This document shows positions 26,174 to 35,758 of a stretch of 42,064 nt of DNA, one piece after another. A program made the position numbers and the translations under genes. Origin of the DNA: Pantoea conspicua (lineage in GTDB: Bacteria; Pseudomonadota; Gammaproteobacteria; Enterobacterales; Enterobacteriaceae). The notes below the pieces were generated by a model. That model was not told where the DNA came from. It saw nothing but the letters and a program-made list of their open reading frames with translations, and did no database searches. Every line of letters begins with the position of its first letter. Position 1 is the first letter of the stretch. The DNA lies in contig NZ_MLFN01000036.1 in the NCBI RefSeq assembly GCF_002095315.1, forward strand, positions 1 through 42,064, given 5' to 3'.

Positions 26174-26731
26174 TTATAGCGAGACAGTTCCCCTCTCGTC
26201 AAAGCTAAGTGTAAGGAAAGACGACGCTATTCGTTTCACCGCGCACCGGTTACTGTCCGACCACTCTATCCTTAGTTGCCAGATCGACCAACAACGCAAT
26301 GCCTGAATAGTTGCTCCATTTTGCAGCACCACAATCGCATTACCATTGGCTCTATCGTAGCCGATAAAGCTGGCATAGCCGCCAATGTAGCCGACCTGCC
26401 AGGTGATTTGCTGCCCCGCTACCCGATCGGTCACGCCATAGGCGTAAAATTGTGCCGGGCCGCGACGATGAATGATCGCAATACTGATGCCGGGAACCTG
26501 CTTTTGCTGCATGTAGTGACGCACAATGTCGTCAACGTTTTCACGGAAGGTGGTGTGAGTCAGGTAAACGCGATCGCCGACCAGTGCTGAGGTCTGCGAC
26601 AGCGTGCCGCAATCCGCGAGGCTCAGGGTGATGGCAGGCCACAGCAGGATAAGCGATCTGCGCCTGCGGCCGTGCGCTGTCCTCCCGCGGCGTAACGCCA
26701 TTGTCCGGCGGGAGAAAAAATCTGTTCTCAT
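26174..26731 (-). pseudogene. Remnant of a class C beta-lactamase/serine hydrolase gene with internal deletion
   Basis: Two separated pieces of an AmpC-type fold are joined. Residues 65-110 (VDDIVRHYMQQKQVPGISIA, then YAYGVTDRVAG) are the N-terminal strand and helix. Residues 111-143 (WQVGYIGGYASFIGYDRANG and AIVVLQNG) are the C-terminal beta strands. The roughly 200 residues between, with the SxxK nucleophile and YxN motifs, are missing, and the KTG box reads VGY. A long basic N-terminus and an unrelated tail complete the frame. It cannot be an active hydrolase. An alternative, a new short protein built from the pieces, is possible but unlikely. Confidence 0.78.
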
Positions 26732-27013
26732 TTTTATTATAATAATCAGTCAATTAATTTTAGCAGTCGTTTCTCAGACCTTCATATTGCGCAAAATCTA
26801 TCACAAAGCAGCCAGCGGCTATAGCACCCTCAGCTGGTTAAAAGTGGCGCTAAACGCGGATTAACGGCCGCCGTATCCGGGTGATAACCTGCCCGGAAAA
26901 AAGCCCGTCAGGGCGGAGGTAAGCTGTGTTGCGGCGAGCAAGGGTGTACACTGCTGCGGCTTTATGGCGTGAACGCCGTGCTCACATTTTTGAAATGCCC
27001 GGGAGGCAACCGC

Positions 27014-27682
27014 ATGAAAGAAGGCCCACTGTCCGAGAAAGAGCTGCAATGGCTGGAAGATATGCTGGAAAAATATGGCAGCGAAGCGTCGATTCTCGAT
27101 GTCTCCGAGCTGGACGGGCTGCTGACTGCGGTGCTGTCCGGCCCAACCACCGTCGAACCGAGCAAATGGCTGGTGGCGCTGTGGGGTGGCGAGAAGCTGA
27201 TCCCAAAATGGAGCAACGAACGTGAAATGACGCGTTTTATGGAGCTCTGTTTCCAGCACATGAATGACGTGGCTGACCGGCTCTCTGAGTTTCCTGAGCA
27301 GTTCGAACCGCTGTTTGGCATCCGTGAGATGGAAGGACTGGAATTTACCGTGGTGGAAGAGTGGTGCTTTGGCTACATGCGCGGTGTGTCACTGACCGAC
27401 TGGTCTGCCCTGCCGCAGGATCTGCAACCGGCGCTGGATGCCATCGCCCTACACGGCGTGGAAGAGAACCTCGAAAAACTGGATGCGATGACGCCGGACG
27501 AGATGGAAGCCAGCATTGAGGCGATCCGCCCGGCTGCGCTGGCACTGCACGATCACTGGATCTCCCAGCCCGAAGCGGTGCCGGAGCCTCAGAAGCCGAT
27601 CTCAGTAGAAAAACTGCCAGGCCGCAACGATCCCTGCCCGTGCGGCAGCGGTAAAAAATATAAGCAGTGCTGCCTGCATTAA
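27014..27682 (+). CDS. yecA: YecA/UPF0149 protein with C-terminal SEC-C zinc motif
   Basis: A 222-aa protein closely matching E. coli YecA (221 aa) over its whole length, from [19 protein letters not shown] to the C-terminal SEC-C motif [16 protein letters not shown]. The motif binds zinc and is shared with SecA, so a link to ribosomes or secretion has been proposed for YecA. The UPF0149 part includes [13 protein letters not shown] and [19 protein letters not shown] lies 8 bp before the ATG at 27014, which is preferred to earlier in-frame starts. Single gene, no operon partner. Confidence 0.94.
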   Translation: MKEGPLSEKELQWLEDMLEKYGSEASILDVSELDGLLTAVLSGPTTVEPSKWLVALWGGEKLIPKWSNEREMTRFMELCFQHMNDVADRLSEFPEQFEPLFGIREMEGLEFTVVEEWCFGYMRGVSLTDWSALPQDLQPALDAIALHGVEENLEKLDAMTPDEMEASIEAIRPAALALHDHWISQPEAVPEPQKPISVEKLPGRNDPCPCGSGKKYKQCCLH

Positions 27683-27906
27683 TAGTTCGCGGGGCTGCGG
27701 TAAGCGGCCCTTAACTGCTTAAACATGATGACTGCTGATTCGCTGCATTAGGTTATTATCACCATACCCTTACTCATCGGGCTTTACTTATCCTTCTGAA
27801 TTACTGATATTTCCCATCAAAAAACAATGAATTTTATCACTCTCCCATTTTCATCGCGCACTCTATAGAATATTATCTACAAATATTAAATTATCAGGGA
27901 TGTAAT

Positions 27907-28878
27907 ATGCCTTTTTTGAAAGAACTAAAGAGGGTTACCCAGCAATACAGATTAGATCTGATTATTTTATTCACTTTAGTCACTATCATAGGATCTTCCG
28001 GCTTTGAAAAAAACATTAAGGAAATAGTAGGTTCAACAGGCTTGATAATTATCATTTCATCTATAATTTTCCTGCCTCACAGAGCATTAGCGATATTTCA
28101 TACCTTTATTTTCAAATATCAGAATCGCACCCTGAACAAAGTCGCCGGTACACTATCGTTACTCTCGTGGTTAGTATTTGGGTTAACTTATATAGCACTC
28201 CCCCTGGGCTTTGTTTTTACAGGCAGAATTCTGTTTCTTACCTTTATTTTATTAACGCTTGCGGGCGGCATTCTGACTTTCTATGATTTAGAAAAAAATG
28301 GAAATCTCTCCTTGCGTAAAATCAGGTTGACGCTCTGGTTTTTCCTGCCGCTCTGTTTTATTTTAACTAATGCACTGGCATCAAGTTATTTTACCCAATT
28401 CAGCGCATTGAGTATTTCCTCCGTACCTTATACGGAATTCATCTGGAAGTTTGTTTTTTCAATTATGGCACTGGCATTGCTGCTCCAGCCGGTAAGCTAC
28501 CTGATTTTCATTACTCAGGCAGACAAAACCGAAGGTTATCAGACCGCAACGTTAATCGCTTTTTTTCTGGCGGTATCCGTAGTACTTTTCGCGATTCCAC
28601 ATTGGGGAGCAAACATCCTCTCCTCAGTTTTAGATCACGCAACCCGATTTGAATGGCGTGATGAGGCGAAGTGTGGAAAGTTAATAATAAAAAGGGAGGA
28701 TGAGAGATACTTTGGCTTCAATAGCGATAAATACACTCTCTATTTCTCTAACCCTGGCTACTGGGGATTTTACGAATTAAATTGTGCTAAAGATAAATAT
28801 AATAACGATACGTTTCGTCTGACACCCGTAGATATCGAAATCAGAAAACCCTGGTTTGGAAAGGATAACGTGCGTTAA
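27907..28878 (+). CDS. Polytopic membrane protein of unknown function, AT-rich
   Basis: I do not recognise this 323-aa protein. About seven membrane segments are visible (near residues 17-30, 43-57, 80-105, 107-126, 140-158, 180-203, 212-231), then an outside or cytoplasmic domain of about 80 residues with two Cys (KCGKLIIKREDE and FYELNCAKDK) that could form a disulfide. Its base composition and codon use are clearly AT-richer than its neighbours, a sign of transfer. Start ATG at 27907 has TCAGGGATG-like spacing 5 bp before it. It stands alone between yecA and uhpA. Confidence 0.7.
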   Translation: MPFLKELKRVTQQYRLDLIILFTLVTIIGSSGFEKNIKEIVGSTGLIIIISSIIFLPHRALAIFHTFIFKYQNRTLNKVAGTLSLLSWLVFGLTYIALPLGFVFTGRILFLTFILLTLAGGILTFYDLEKNGNLSLRKIRLTLWFFLPLCFILTNALASSYFTQFSALSISSVPYTEFIWKFVFSIMALALLLQPVSYLIFITQADKTEGYQTATLIAFFLAVSVVLFAIPHWGANILSSVLDHATRFEWRDEAKCGKLIIKREDERYFGFNSDKYTLYFSNPGYWGFYELNCAKDKYNNDTFRLTPVDIEIRKPWFGKDNVR

Positions 28879-28971
28879 GGATATCTGGCTCGCTAAAAAT
28901 GTGCCTGCTTGTCCATATGGCTCACTGCTGTCTAAGCAGGACCCGGGTAATACGTGACTCTCCCGGAGATC

Positions 28972-29004
28972 GTTCAGCCAGACAGTTCAGCCAGACAGTT
29001 CAGC
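28972..29004 (+). repeat. Short 13-bp tandem repeat
   Basis: GTTCAGCCAGACA occurs twice in tandem (28972-28984 and 28985-28997) and a third time in part (28998-29004). It lies in the gap before uhpA, 150 bp from its start. The function is unknown. Confidence 0.85.
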
Positions 29005-29154
29005 AACATAGCCGAACAGGTAAAGTCGTGATGATCGCCCCAATCCCACCAGGATCACCATCCCGCCACCGTTCACGCGACAGACTGCTCACGACTTGAA
29101 CAGCCATGCGCTTATCGCTAAGGTAAGCGCGAATTTACCCGCCAGGAACGCATC

Positions 29155-29748
29155 ATGATTACCATCGCGCTTATTGACGATCACCTGATCGTCCGCTCCG
29201 GGTTTGCCCAGTTGCTGGGGCTGGAACCCGATTTTCAGGTTGTGGCTGAGTTTGGATCGGGCCGTGAGGCGCTGGCGGGTTTACCGGGACGCGGCGTTCA
29301 GGTCTGCATCTGCGACATCTCAATGCCCGATCTCTCCGGGCTGGAGCTGCTGAGCCAGCTTCCCAGCGGGTTAGCCATCATCATGCTGTCGGTACACGAC
29401 AGCCCGGCACTGGTTGAACAGGCGCTTAACGCTGGCGCGCGCGGTTATCTCTCCAAACGCTGTCGCCCCGATGAGCTGATCGCTGCAGTGCGCACGGTCT
29501 CGGCCGGTGGCTGTTACCTGACGCCAGAGATCGCCCTTAAACTGGCCGCCGGACGTCAGGACCCGCTGACCCGCCGCGAACGCCAGGTGGCCGCGAAACT
29601 GTCGCAGGGGATGCCGGTAAAAAGCATTGCGGCCGAGCTAGGGCTGTCGCCCAAAACCGTTCACGTTCATCGCGCCAACCTGATGGAAAAACTCGGCGTC
29701 AGCAACGACGTCGAGCTGGCGCGCCGCATGTTTGACGGCTGGCAATGA
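29155..29748 (+). CDS. uhpA: Response regulator UhpA
   Basis: UhpA activates uhpT when phosphorylated by UhpB. The 197-aa protein has a receiver domain with acidic pocket IDDH (7-10) and phosphoacceptor D54 ([10 protein letters not shown]), then a LuxR/NarL-type helix-turn-helix ([14 protein letters not shown] and [20 protein letters not shown]). Length and positions equal those in E. coli (196 aa, D54). It overlaps uhpB by 4 bp, so translation is coupled. Confidence 0.96.
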   Translation: MITIALIDDHLIVRSGFAQLLGLEPDFQVVAEFGSGREALAGLPGRGVQVCICDISMPDLSGLELLSQLPSGLAIIMLSVHDSPALVEQALNAGARGYLSKRCRPDELIAAVRTVSAGGCYLTPEIALKLAAGRQDPLTRRERQVAAKLSQGMPVKSIAAELGLSPKTVHVHRANLMEKLGVSNDVELARRMFDGWQ

Positions 29749-31244
29749 CGCCGCTTCTGTCGCGGCTGATATCGGTGGCCGCCAGCGTCTGCATCTTCTC
29801 GGCGGCCTGGTTCTGCCTGTGGAGCATCAGTTTGCATCTGGTGGAACGGCCCGAGCTGGCGGTGCTGCTGTTTCCGTTTGGCCTGCGGCTGGGGCTGATG
29901 TTGCAGTGCCCGCGCGGCTACTGGCCGGTGCTGGTGATCAGCGAGTGGATGCTGCTGATCTGGCTGTCGCACGAAGTGGCGCTGGCGCATCTGCCGCTGC
30001 TGATGCTCGGCGGCTTGCTGACATTACTGCCGGTGGCGCTGATCTCCCGTTACCGCCACCAGCGCGACTGGCGCACGCTGCTGCGTCAGGGTGCCGCGCT
30101 GATCGCCGCCGCACTGCTGCAATCGCTGCCGTGGGCCGGTCAGCAGGCGATGCTGAACGCCCTGCTGCTGACGCTTACCGGCGGCCTGACGCTGGCTCCG
30201 ACCTGCCTGGTTATCTGGCACTATCTCACCCGCACCCGCTGGCAGCCGCTGGGCCCGGCGCTGATCTCCCAGCCGGTTAACTGGCGCGCCCGGCATCTCA
30301 TCTGGTATCTGCTGCTGTTTATCATCAGCCTGGGGTTGCAGCTTGGCCTGCCAGCGGAGCTGTCGCGCTTTACCCCGTTCTGTCTGGCGCTGCCGATTAT
30401 CGCGCTGGCGTGGCACTACGGCTGGCAGGGCGCGCTGATTGCCACCCTGATGAACGCCATCGCCCTGATTGCCAGCCAGACCTGGCACGATCATCCGGTC
30501 GATCTGCTGCTGTCGCTGCTGGCGCAAAGCCTGACCGGGTTGCTGCTGGGTGCCGGTATCCAGCGGCTGCGTGAACTGAATCAGTCGCTGCAGCATGAGC
30601 TGGCGCGCAACCGGCGGCTGGCTGAACGTCTGGTGGAAACTGAAGAGAGTGTGCGCCAGGAGGTGGCGCGTGAGCTGCACGACGACATCGGCCAGACCAT
30701 CACCGCGATCCGTACCCAGGCGGGCATCGTCCAGCGGCTGGCACCCGATAATGGCCGGGTGATCCAGAGCGGCGCGCACATCGAGCAGCTGTCGCTGGGG
30801 GTGTACGATTCGGTGCGGCGACTGCTGGGACGGCTACGACCGCGTCAGTTAGATGATCTCTCGCTGGAGCAGGCGGTCCGCTCGCTGATGCGTGAGATGG
30901 AACTCGACGATCGCGGCATCGTCAGCCATCTCGACTGGCACGTTGATGAGAACCTGCTCAGCGAAGGCCAGCGCGTCACGCTGTTCCGCGTCTGCCAGGA
31001 AGGACTGAACAATATCGTGAAGCACGCCAGCGCCAGTGCGGTGACGCTCAAAGGCTGGCAGCAGGATGAACGCGTAATGCTGGTGATTGAAGATGATGGC
31101 TGCGGCCTGCCGTCCGGTTCCGGCCTGCAGGGTTTTGGTCTGGCCGGGATGCGCGAACGGGTAACCGCGCTGGGCGGCACGCTGGCGATATCCTGTACCC
31201 ACGGCACCCGCGTCAGCGTCCATCTGCCGCTGCGTACGGTGTGA
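29745..31244 (+). CDS. uhpB: Sensor histidine kinase UhpB
   Basis: UhpB is the membrane kinase that, with UhpC, reports external glucose 6-phosphate to UhpA. The 499-aa protein has about eight membrane helices in its first half, a dimerisation helix with the phosphorylated histidine in [18 protein letters not shown], and a HATPase domain with [11 protein letters not shown] (N-box) and [12 protein letters not shown]. It aligns end to end with E. coli UhpB from memory. Start ATG at 29745 lies inside the uhpA 3' end. It ends 9 bp before the uhpC start. Confidence 0.96.
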   Translation: MTPLLSRLISVAASVCIFSAAWFCLWSISLHLVERPELAVLLFPFGLRLGLMLQCPRGYWPVLVISEWMLLIWLSHEVALAHLPLLMLGGLLTLLPVALISRYRHQRDWRTLLRQGAALIAAALLQSLPWAGQQAMLNALLLTLTGGLTLAPTCLVIWHYLTRTRWQPLGPALISQPVNWRARHLIWYLLLFIISLGLQLGLPAELSRFTPFCLALPIIALAWHYGWQGALIATLMNAIALIASQTWHDHPVDLLLSLLAQSLTGLLLGAGIQRLRELNQSLQHELARNRRLAERLVETEESVRQEVARELHDDIGQTITAIRTQAGIVQRLAPDNGRVIQSGAHIEQLSLGVYDSVRRLLGRLRPRQLDDLSLEQAVRSLMREMELDDRGIVSHLDWHVDENLLSEGQRVTLFRVCQEGLNNIVKHASASAVTLKGWQQDERVMLVIEDDGCGLPSGSGLQGFGLAGMRERVTALGGTLAISCTHGTRVSVHLPLRTV

Positions 31245-31253
31245 GGAGTGAAT

Positions 31254-32582
31254 GTGTTTAGCTTTCTGAAAACCCCGGCCAACGCCGTGCCACTGCAGGA
31301 TAAAGCGGAGATCGATCGCCGCTATCGCTACTGGCGACGGCATATCATGGTGACCATCTGGCTGGGCTATGCGCTGTTCTATTTCACCCGCAAAAGCTTC
31401 AACGCCGCCGCCCCGGAGATCCTCGCCAGCGGCGTGATGTCCCGCACCGATATCGGCCTGCTGGCGACGCTGTTTTACATCACCTACGGCCTGTCAAAAT
31501 TTTTCTCCGGCATCGTCAGCGACCGTTCCAACGCCCGCTACTTTATGGGGCTGGGGCTGATTGCCACCGGGGTGGTGAACATCCTGTTCGGCTTCTCTAC
31601 CTCGCTGTGGGCTTTTGCCCTGCTATGGGCGGTTAACGCCTTTTTCCAGGGCTGGGGCGCGCCGGTCTGCGCCCGCCTGCTGACCGCCTGGTATTCGCGT
31701 AACGAGCGCGGCGGCTGGTGGGCGCTGTGGAACACCGCACACAACGTCGGTGGCGCCCTGATCCCGATTATGATCGGGGCGGTGGCGCTGCACTACGGCT
31801 GGCGCAGCGGGATGATGGTGGCGGGCGGATTAGCGATTCTGGCCGGCTTGTTTCTCTGCTGGCGACTGCGCGATCGACCTCAGACCGTTGGCCTGCCGGA
31901 GGTTGGCGACTGGCGGCAGGATGAGATGCAGATGGCGCAGCAGCAGGAAGGCGCGGGCCTGAGCCGCAAAGCGATCCTCACCCGCTACGTGCTGCTGAAC
32001 CCCTACATCTGGCTGCTGGCGCTGTGTTACGTGCTGGTTTACGTGGTACGCGCGGCGATCAACGACTGGGGCAATCTCTATATTTCAGAGACGCTGGGCG
32101 TCGATCTGGTGACCGCCAATTCAGCAGTGACGATGTTTGAGCTGGGCGGGTTTATTGGTGCGCTGGTGGCCGGCTGGGGATCGGACAAACTGTTTAACGG
32201 CAACCGCGGCCCGATGAACCTGATTTTCGCCGCCGGGATCCTGCTGTCGGTGGGATCGCTGTGGCTGATGCCGTTCAGCAGTTACGTGATGCAGACGGCG
32301 TGCTTTTTCACTACCGGCTTCTTTGTCTCGGGGCCGCAGATGCTGATTGGCATGGCGGCGGCCGAGTGCTCTCACAAGGATGCGGCAGGTGCGGCGACCG
32401 GCTTTGTCGGGCTGTTCGCCTATCTGGGCGCGTCGCTCTCCGGCTGGCCGCTGGCGTGGGTGATCGACAGCTGGCACTGGAGCGGCTTCTTTGCGGTGAT
32501 TGCGATTGCGGCCGGGATCTCCGCGCTGCTGTTGCTGCCGTTTCTCAATGCGCAGGCGCCACGTCCGGTCGACGAAGCGTGA
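31254..32582 (+). CDS. uhpC: Hexose-phosphate receptor UhpC (MFS-fold sensor)
   Basis: UhpC is a glycerol-3-phosphate permease-like protein that binds external glucose 6-phosphate and drives UhpB. From the GTG at 31254 the product is 442 aa and begins MFSFLKTPANA, matching E. coli MLPFLKAPADA. GAGGAG (31243-31248) lies 5 bp before this GTG, so I prefer it to the GTG at 31248. Twelve helices are present, with RKSFNAAAPEIL, VSDRSNARYFMG and the phosphate-antiporter pattern AINDWGNLY. It is part of uhpABC. Confidence 0.95.
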   Translation: MFSFLKTPANAVPLQDKAEIDRRYRYWRRHIMVTIWLGYALFYFTRKSFNAAAPEILASGVMSRTDIGLLATLFYITYGLSKFFSGIVSDRSNARYFMGLGLIATGVVNILFGFSTSLWAFALLWAVNAFFQGWGAPVCARLLTAWYSRNERGGWWALWNTAHNVGGALIPIMIGAVALHYGWRSGMMVAGGLAILAGLFLCWRLRDRPQTVGLPEVGDWRQDEMQMAQQQEGAGLSRKAILTRYVLLNPYIWLLALCYVLVYVVRAAINDWGNLYISETLGVDLVTANSAVTMFELGGFIGALVAGWGSDKLFNGNRGPMNLIFAAGILLSVGSLWLMPFSSYVMQTACFFTTGFFVSGPQMLIGMAAAECSHKDAAGAATGFVGLFAYLGASLSGWPLAWVIDSWHWSGFFAVIAIAAGISALLLLPFLNAQAPRPVDEA

Positions 32583-32628
32583 TGCGCCTCTCCTTTTTGC
32601 CTCATCCGGGGCAAAACTAAGACATTTT

Positions 32629-32682
32629 CCTGGTTTCGCCTGGCGGTTGTCTCAGGCCAGGCGGGTGGCTGCTTTTTACAAT
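32629..32682 (+). promoter_or_regulatory. uhpT promoter with UhpA-type sites
   Basis: A -10 box TACAAT (32677-32682) has no -35 match at the proper distance. Just upstream are CCTGG (32629), GCCTGGCGG (32638-32646) and the inverted CCAGGCGG (32657-32664). This is the picture of an activator-dependent promoter, and UhpA is the known activator of uhpT. Confidence 0.65.
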
Positions 32683-32734
32683 GCCAGCCATTCGCTGCCC
32701 GTTGCAGCTTTTCCAACCAGGAGAACCCCCATCC

Positions 32735-34126
32735 ATGCTGGCCTTTCTCAAACAGGTGCGCAAGCCGACCCTGGACCTGCCGCTCGACGTACGGCGCAAG
32801 CTGTGGTTCAGACCTTTTATGCAGTCCTATCTGGTGGTGTTTATCGGCTACCTGACCATGTATCTGATCCGCAAGAACTTCAACATTGCGCAGAACGACA
32901 TGATCACCACCTACGGGCTGAGCATGACGCAGCTGGGGATGATTGGCCTCGGCTTCTCGATCACCTACGGCGTCGGTAAAACGCTGGTCTCCTATTACGC
33001 CGATGGCAAAAACACCAAGCAGTTCCTGCCGTTTATGCTGATCCTGTCGGCCATCTGTATGCTGGGCTTCAGCGCCAGCATGGGCACCGGATCGGTCAGT
33101 TTATTTCTGATGATTGCGTTTTATGCCTTGAGCGGATTCTTCCAGAGTACCGGCGGCTCCTGCAGCTACTCCACCATCACCAAATGGACCCCGCGCCGTA
33201 AGCGTGGCACCTATCTGGGGATGTGGAACATCTCGCACAACCTCGGCGGTGCCGGTGCGGCAGGCGTGGCGCTGTTTGGTGCTAATTATCTGTTCGACGG
33301 TCACGTGATTGGAATGTTTATCTTCCCGTCGATCATCGCGCTGATCGTCGGCTTTATCGGCCTGCGTTTCGGCAGTGATTCGCCGGAGTCCTATGGGCTG
33401 GGCAAAGCCGAAGAGCTGTTTGGCGAAGAGCTGAGCGAAGAAGATAAAGAAGCCGAAAATGAGTCGATGACCAAATGGCAGATCTTTGTTGAGTACGTGC
33501 TGAAAAACAAAGTGATCTGGCTGCTGTGCTTCGCCAACATCTTCCTGTATGTGGTGCGCATCGGCATCGATCAGTGGTCAACCGTTTACGCGTTTCAGGA
33601 GCTGAAACTCTCTAAAGAGGTGGCGATTCAGGGCTTTACCCTGTTTGAAGTCGGCGCGCTGGTCGGCACCCTGCTGTGGGGCTGGTTATCCGATCTGGCC
33701 AACGGTCGTCGCGGGCTGGTGGCCTGTGTAGCGCTGGCGCTGATTATCGCCACGCTGGGGATCTATCAGCATGCCAGCAACCAGTATATCTATCTGGCTT
33801 CGCTGTTTGCGCTCGGTTTTCTGGTGTTTGGTCCGCAGCTGTTAATCGGCGTCGCCGCGGTCGGCTTTGTGCCGAAAAAAGCCATCGGCGCAGCAGATGG
33901 CATCAAAGGCACCTTCGCCTATCTGATTGGTGACAGCTTCGCCAAACTCGGCCTGGGCATGATCGCCGACGGCACGCCGATTTTCGGCCTGACCGGCTGG
34001 GCCGGCACCTTTGCCGCACTGGATGCCGCCGCTATCGCCTGTATCTCTCTGATGGCGATGGTGGCGGTGATGGAAGAGCGCAAAATCCGCCGCGAGAAAC
34101 GGCTACAGCGGCTGAAGATGGCGTGA
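32735..34126 (+). CDS. uhpT: Hexose-6-phosphate:phosphate antiporter UhpT
   Basis: UhpT takes up glucose 6-phosphate and related hexose phosphates in exchange for inorganic phosphate, and also admits fosfomycin in enterobacteria. The 463-aa product equals the E. coli length and is nearly identical through [47 protein letters not shown] and [22 protein letters not shown] precedes the ATG at 32735. It has its own promoter after uhpC and a hairpin after its stop. Confidence 0.97.
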   Translation: MLAFLKQVRKPTLDLPLDVRRKLWFRPFMQSYLVVFIGYLTMYLIRKNFNIAQNDMITTYGLSMTQLGMIGLGFSITYGVGKTLVSYYADGKNTKQFLPFMLILSAICMLGFSASMGTGSVSLFLMIAFYALSGFFQSTGGSCSYSTITKWTPRRKRGTYLGMWNISHNLGGAGAAGVALFGANYLFDGHVIGMFIFPSIIALIVGFIGLRFGSDSPESYGLGKAEELFGEELSEEDKEAENESMTKWQIFVEYVLKNKVIWLLCFANIFLYVVRIGIDQWSTVYAFQELKLSKEVAIQGFTLFEVGALVGTLLWGWLSDLANGRRGLVACVALALIIATLGIYQHASNQYIYLASLFALGFLVFGPQLLIGVAAVGFVPKKAIGAADGIKGTFAYLIGDSFAKLGLGMIADGTPIFGLTGWAGTFAALDAAAIACISLMAMVAVMEERKIRREKRLQRLKMA

Positions 34127-34155
34127 TGTGGGTTAGCTGATAAGGTAATCGCAAC

Positions 34156-34196
34156 GGCCAGCGTGGCGGAGAAAAGAACTCTCTGCTGCGCTGGCC
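34156..34196 (+). terminator. Terminator-like hairpin after uhpT
   Basis: GGCCAGCG (34156-34163) and CGCTGGCC (34189-34196) form a perfect outer stem with an inner GAGA/TCTC stem, followed by GCTTCTTTC. The U-tract is broken, so it is a moderate terminator. Confidence 0.6.
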
Positions 34197-34270
34197 GCTT
34201 CTTTCATTAAAAGGTTAGTTAACAGGGTGGGTGCCGCGCAGATACCTGCATTTCACCGGCGCACCGTTCG

Positions 34271-34291
34271 TTGCTTCACTATGTGAAGCAA
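34271..34291. promoter_or_regulatory. Perfect palindrome upstream of the acid-sugar operon (IclR-type operator candidate)
   Basis: Arms TTGCTTCAC and GTGAAGCAA are exact inverted copies around TAT. It sits 128 bp before the transporter ATG and overlaps a CACTAT that could be a -10 box. The IclR gene at the far end of the operon is its likely reader. Confidence 0.65.
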
Positions 34292-34418
34292 AAAAACGAT
34301 TCAATCTTTGCTCCACCTCACGCAATCCTCGCCCGTTCCGACATGCTCCGCCTAAAGCTCATACGCTCATTCCATCAGCTAAACGATGCAGTCATCGTTA
34401 TCACCTTCAGGAGAGCGT

Positions 34419-35741
34419 ATGGATCATTCAGCCCGCCAGTACGGTATTGAGGTCGCGCCGACGACAGTTAAACGTTCGCCCAGACGCACCGCCAAAATTA
34501 TGATGTCTGCCGGGATAGGTCACTTTATCGAGTGGTTTGACTTTGGCTTGTACGGCACCCTGGCGGCGATTATCGCCAGCAACTTTTTTGTCAGCGCCGA
34601 TCCGGCGACCGCACTGTTAAAATCTTTTGCCGTGTTCGGTTCCGGCTTTCTTATGCGTCCATTGGGCGGGCTGTTCTTTGGCTCAATGGGCGATCGTCTG
34701 GGCCGACGCAAAGTGCTGGTCACGGTGATTGTGATTACCTCACTCTCAACCTTCGTGATGGGGATTTTACCGACGTGGCACCAGGCGGGCATTATCGCCC
34801 CTATCCTGCTGGTGATAACCCGACTGGTGCAGGGCTTTGCGGCGGGCGGTGAAAGCTCCGGCGTTATCACTTATCTGGCCGAAAGCGCCGAACCGAACCG
34901 GCGGGCTACCCTCACCTGCTGGAGTGAAAACTTCAGCTTTATGGCCTTTGTTTGTGGCTCAGGGCTGGTACTGCTGCTGACCCATACGTTAGGCGACGCT
35001 GCAATGAACGACTGGGGATGGCGTATTCCCTTCCTGCTTGCCGCCCCGCTCGGCCTGGGTGGGCTGTATATGCGCCGCAATATGGAAGACTCGGCTGCGT
35101 TTCATAAGCTGCAGGCCAGCGGAAAGATCGAGAAATCGCCGCTGCGTAAAACGCTCAGCTCATCCGGGCGCGCCCTGCTTTTCTGCGTCGGCTTTGTGGT
35201 GGTTAAAGCGGTCAGCAGCTGGGTGCTACAATCCTTTATGCCGGGCTACCTCTCCACCCACCTGCATTACAGCCGGACCGACTCTTATCTCATCACCACG
35301 CTGGGCTTGCTCAGTGTCGCTGTCTGTATGCCGCTTACCGGCTATCTTTCCGATCGCTGGGGACGCCGTCCGTTGATGCTGATGGGATGTGGCGGCTTCA
35401 TTCTGCTCACCTATCCCGCCATGTTGCTGATGACGCAAGGCTCGGTGATGACGTCGATAGCGGCCATGAGCCTGCTGGGGGTGTTTGTCGCCATGTTTAA
35501 CGGCGGCTGTGGCGCAGCGATGGTGGAGCTTTTCCCCACCGCGATTCGCTACGGCGGCATTGCTGTCGCCTACAACCTGACCGTCGCGGTGTTTGGTGGC
35601 GTAACGCCTCTGGCCTCAGCCAGCCTGATTGCCTGGACCGGCGATCCGCTCTCTCCCGCCTGGTATGTGATGATCACTGCCCTCGTCTCTTTTATTGCGG
35701 TGTGGTTCGCCAAAGAGACCGCCGGCAAAATCCTTGATTAA
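34419..35741 (+). CDS. MFS transporter, MHS family, probable acid-sugar carrier
   Basis: A 440-aa 12-helix permease. It has the MHS pattern: IGHFIEWFDFGLYGTLA in helix 1, GSMGDRLGRRKVLV after helix 2, RLVQGFAAGGESSG and GWRIPFLLAAP. AGGAG lies 5 bp before the ATG at 34419; the frame is open to 34386. It heads an operon of sugar-acid enzymes, so it presumably imports the aldonate or a related acid. The E. coli galactonate carrier DgoT belongs to another MFS branch, so this is a different solution to the same task. Confidence 0.87.
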   Translation: MDHSARQYGIEVAPTTVKRSPRRTAKIMMSAGIGHFIEWFDFGLYGTLAAIIASNFFVSADPATALLKSFAVFGSGFLMRPLGGLFFGSMGDRLGRRKVLVTVIVITSLSTFVMGILPTWHQAGIIAPILLVITRLVQGFAAGGESSGVITYLAESAEPNRRATLTCWSENFSFMAFVCGSGLVLLLTHTLGDAAMNDWGWRIPFLLAAPLGLGGLYMRRNMEDSAAFHKLQASGKIEKSPLRKTLSSSGRALLFCVGFVVVKAVSSWVLQSFMPGYLSTHLHYSRTDSYLITTLGLLSVAVCMPLTGYLSDRWGRRPLMLMGCGGFILLTYPAMLLMTQGSVMTSIAAMSLLGVFVAMFNGGCGAAMVELFPTAIRYGGIAVAYNLTVAVFGGVTPLASASLIAWTGDPLSPAWYVMITALVSFIAVWFAKETAGKILD

Positions 35742-35758
35742 TCTGAACCGGAGTTACT

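Noticed and set aside
29732..30280. Alanine-rich 182-codon frame overlapping uhpB
   Set aside because: A GC-rich shadow of uhpB in another frame; uhpB is unmistakable.
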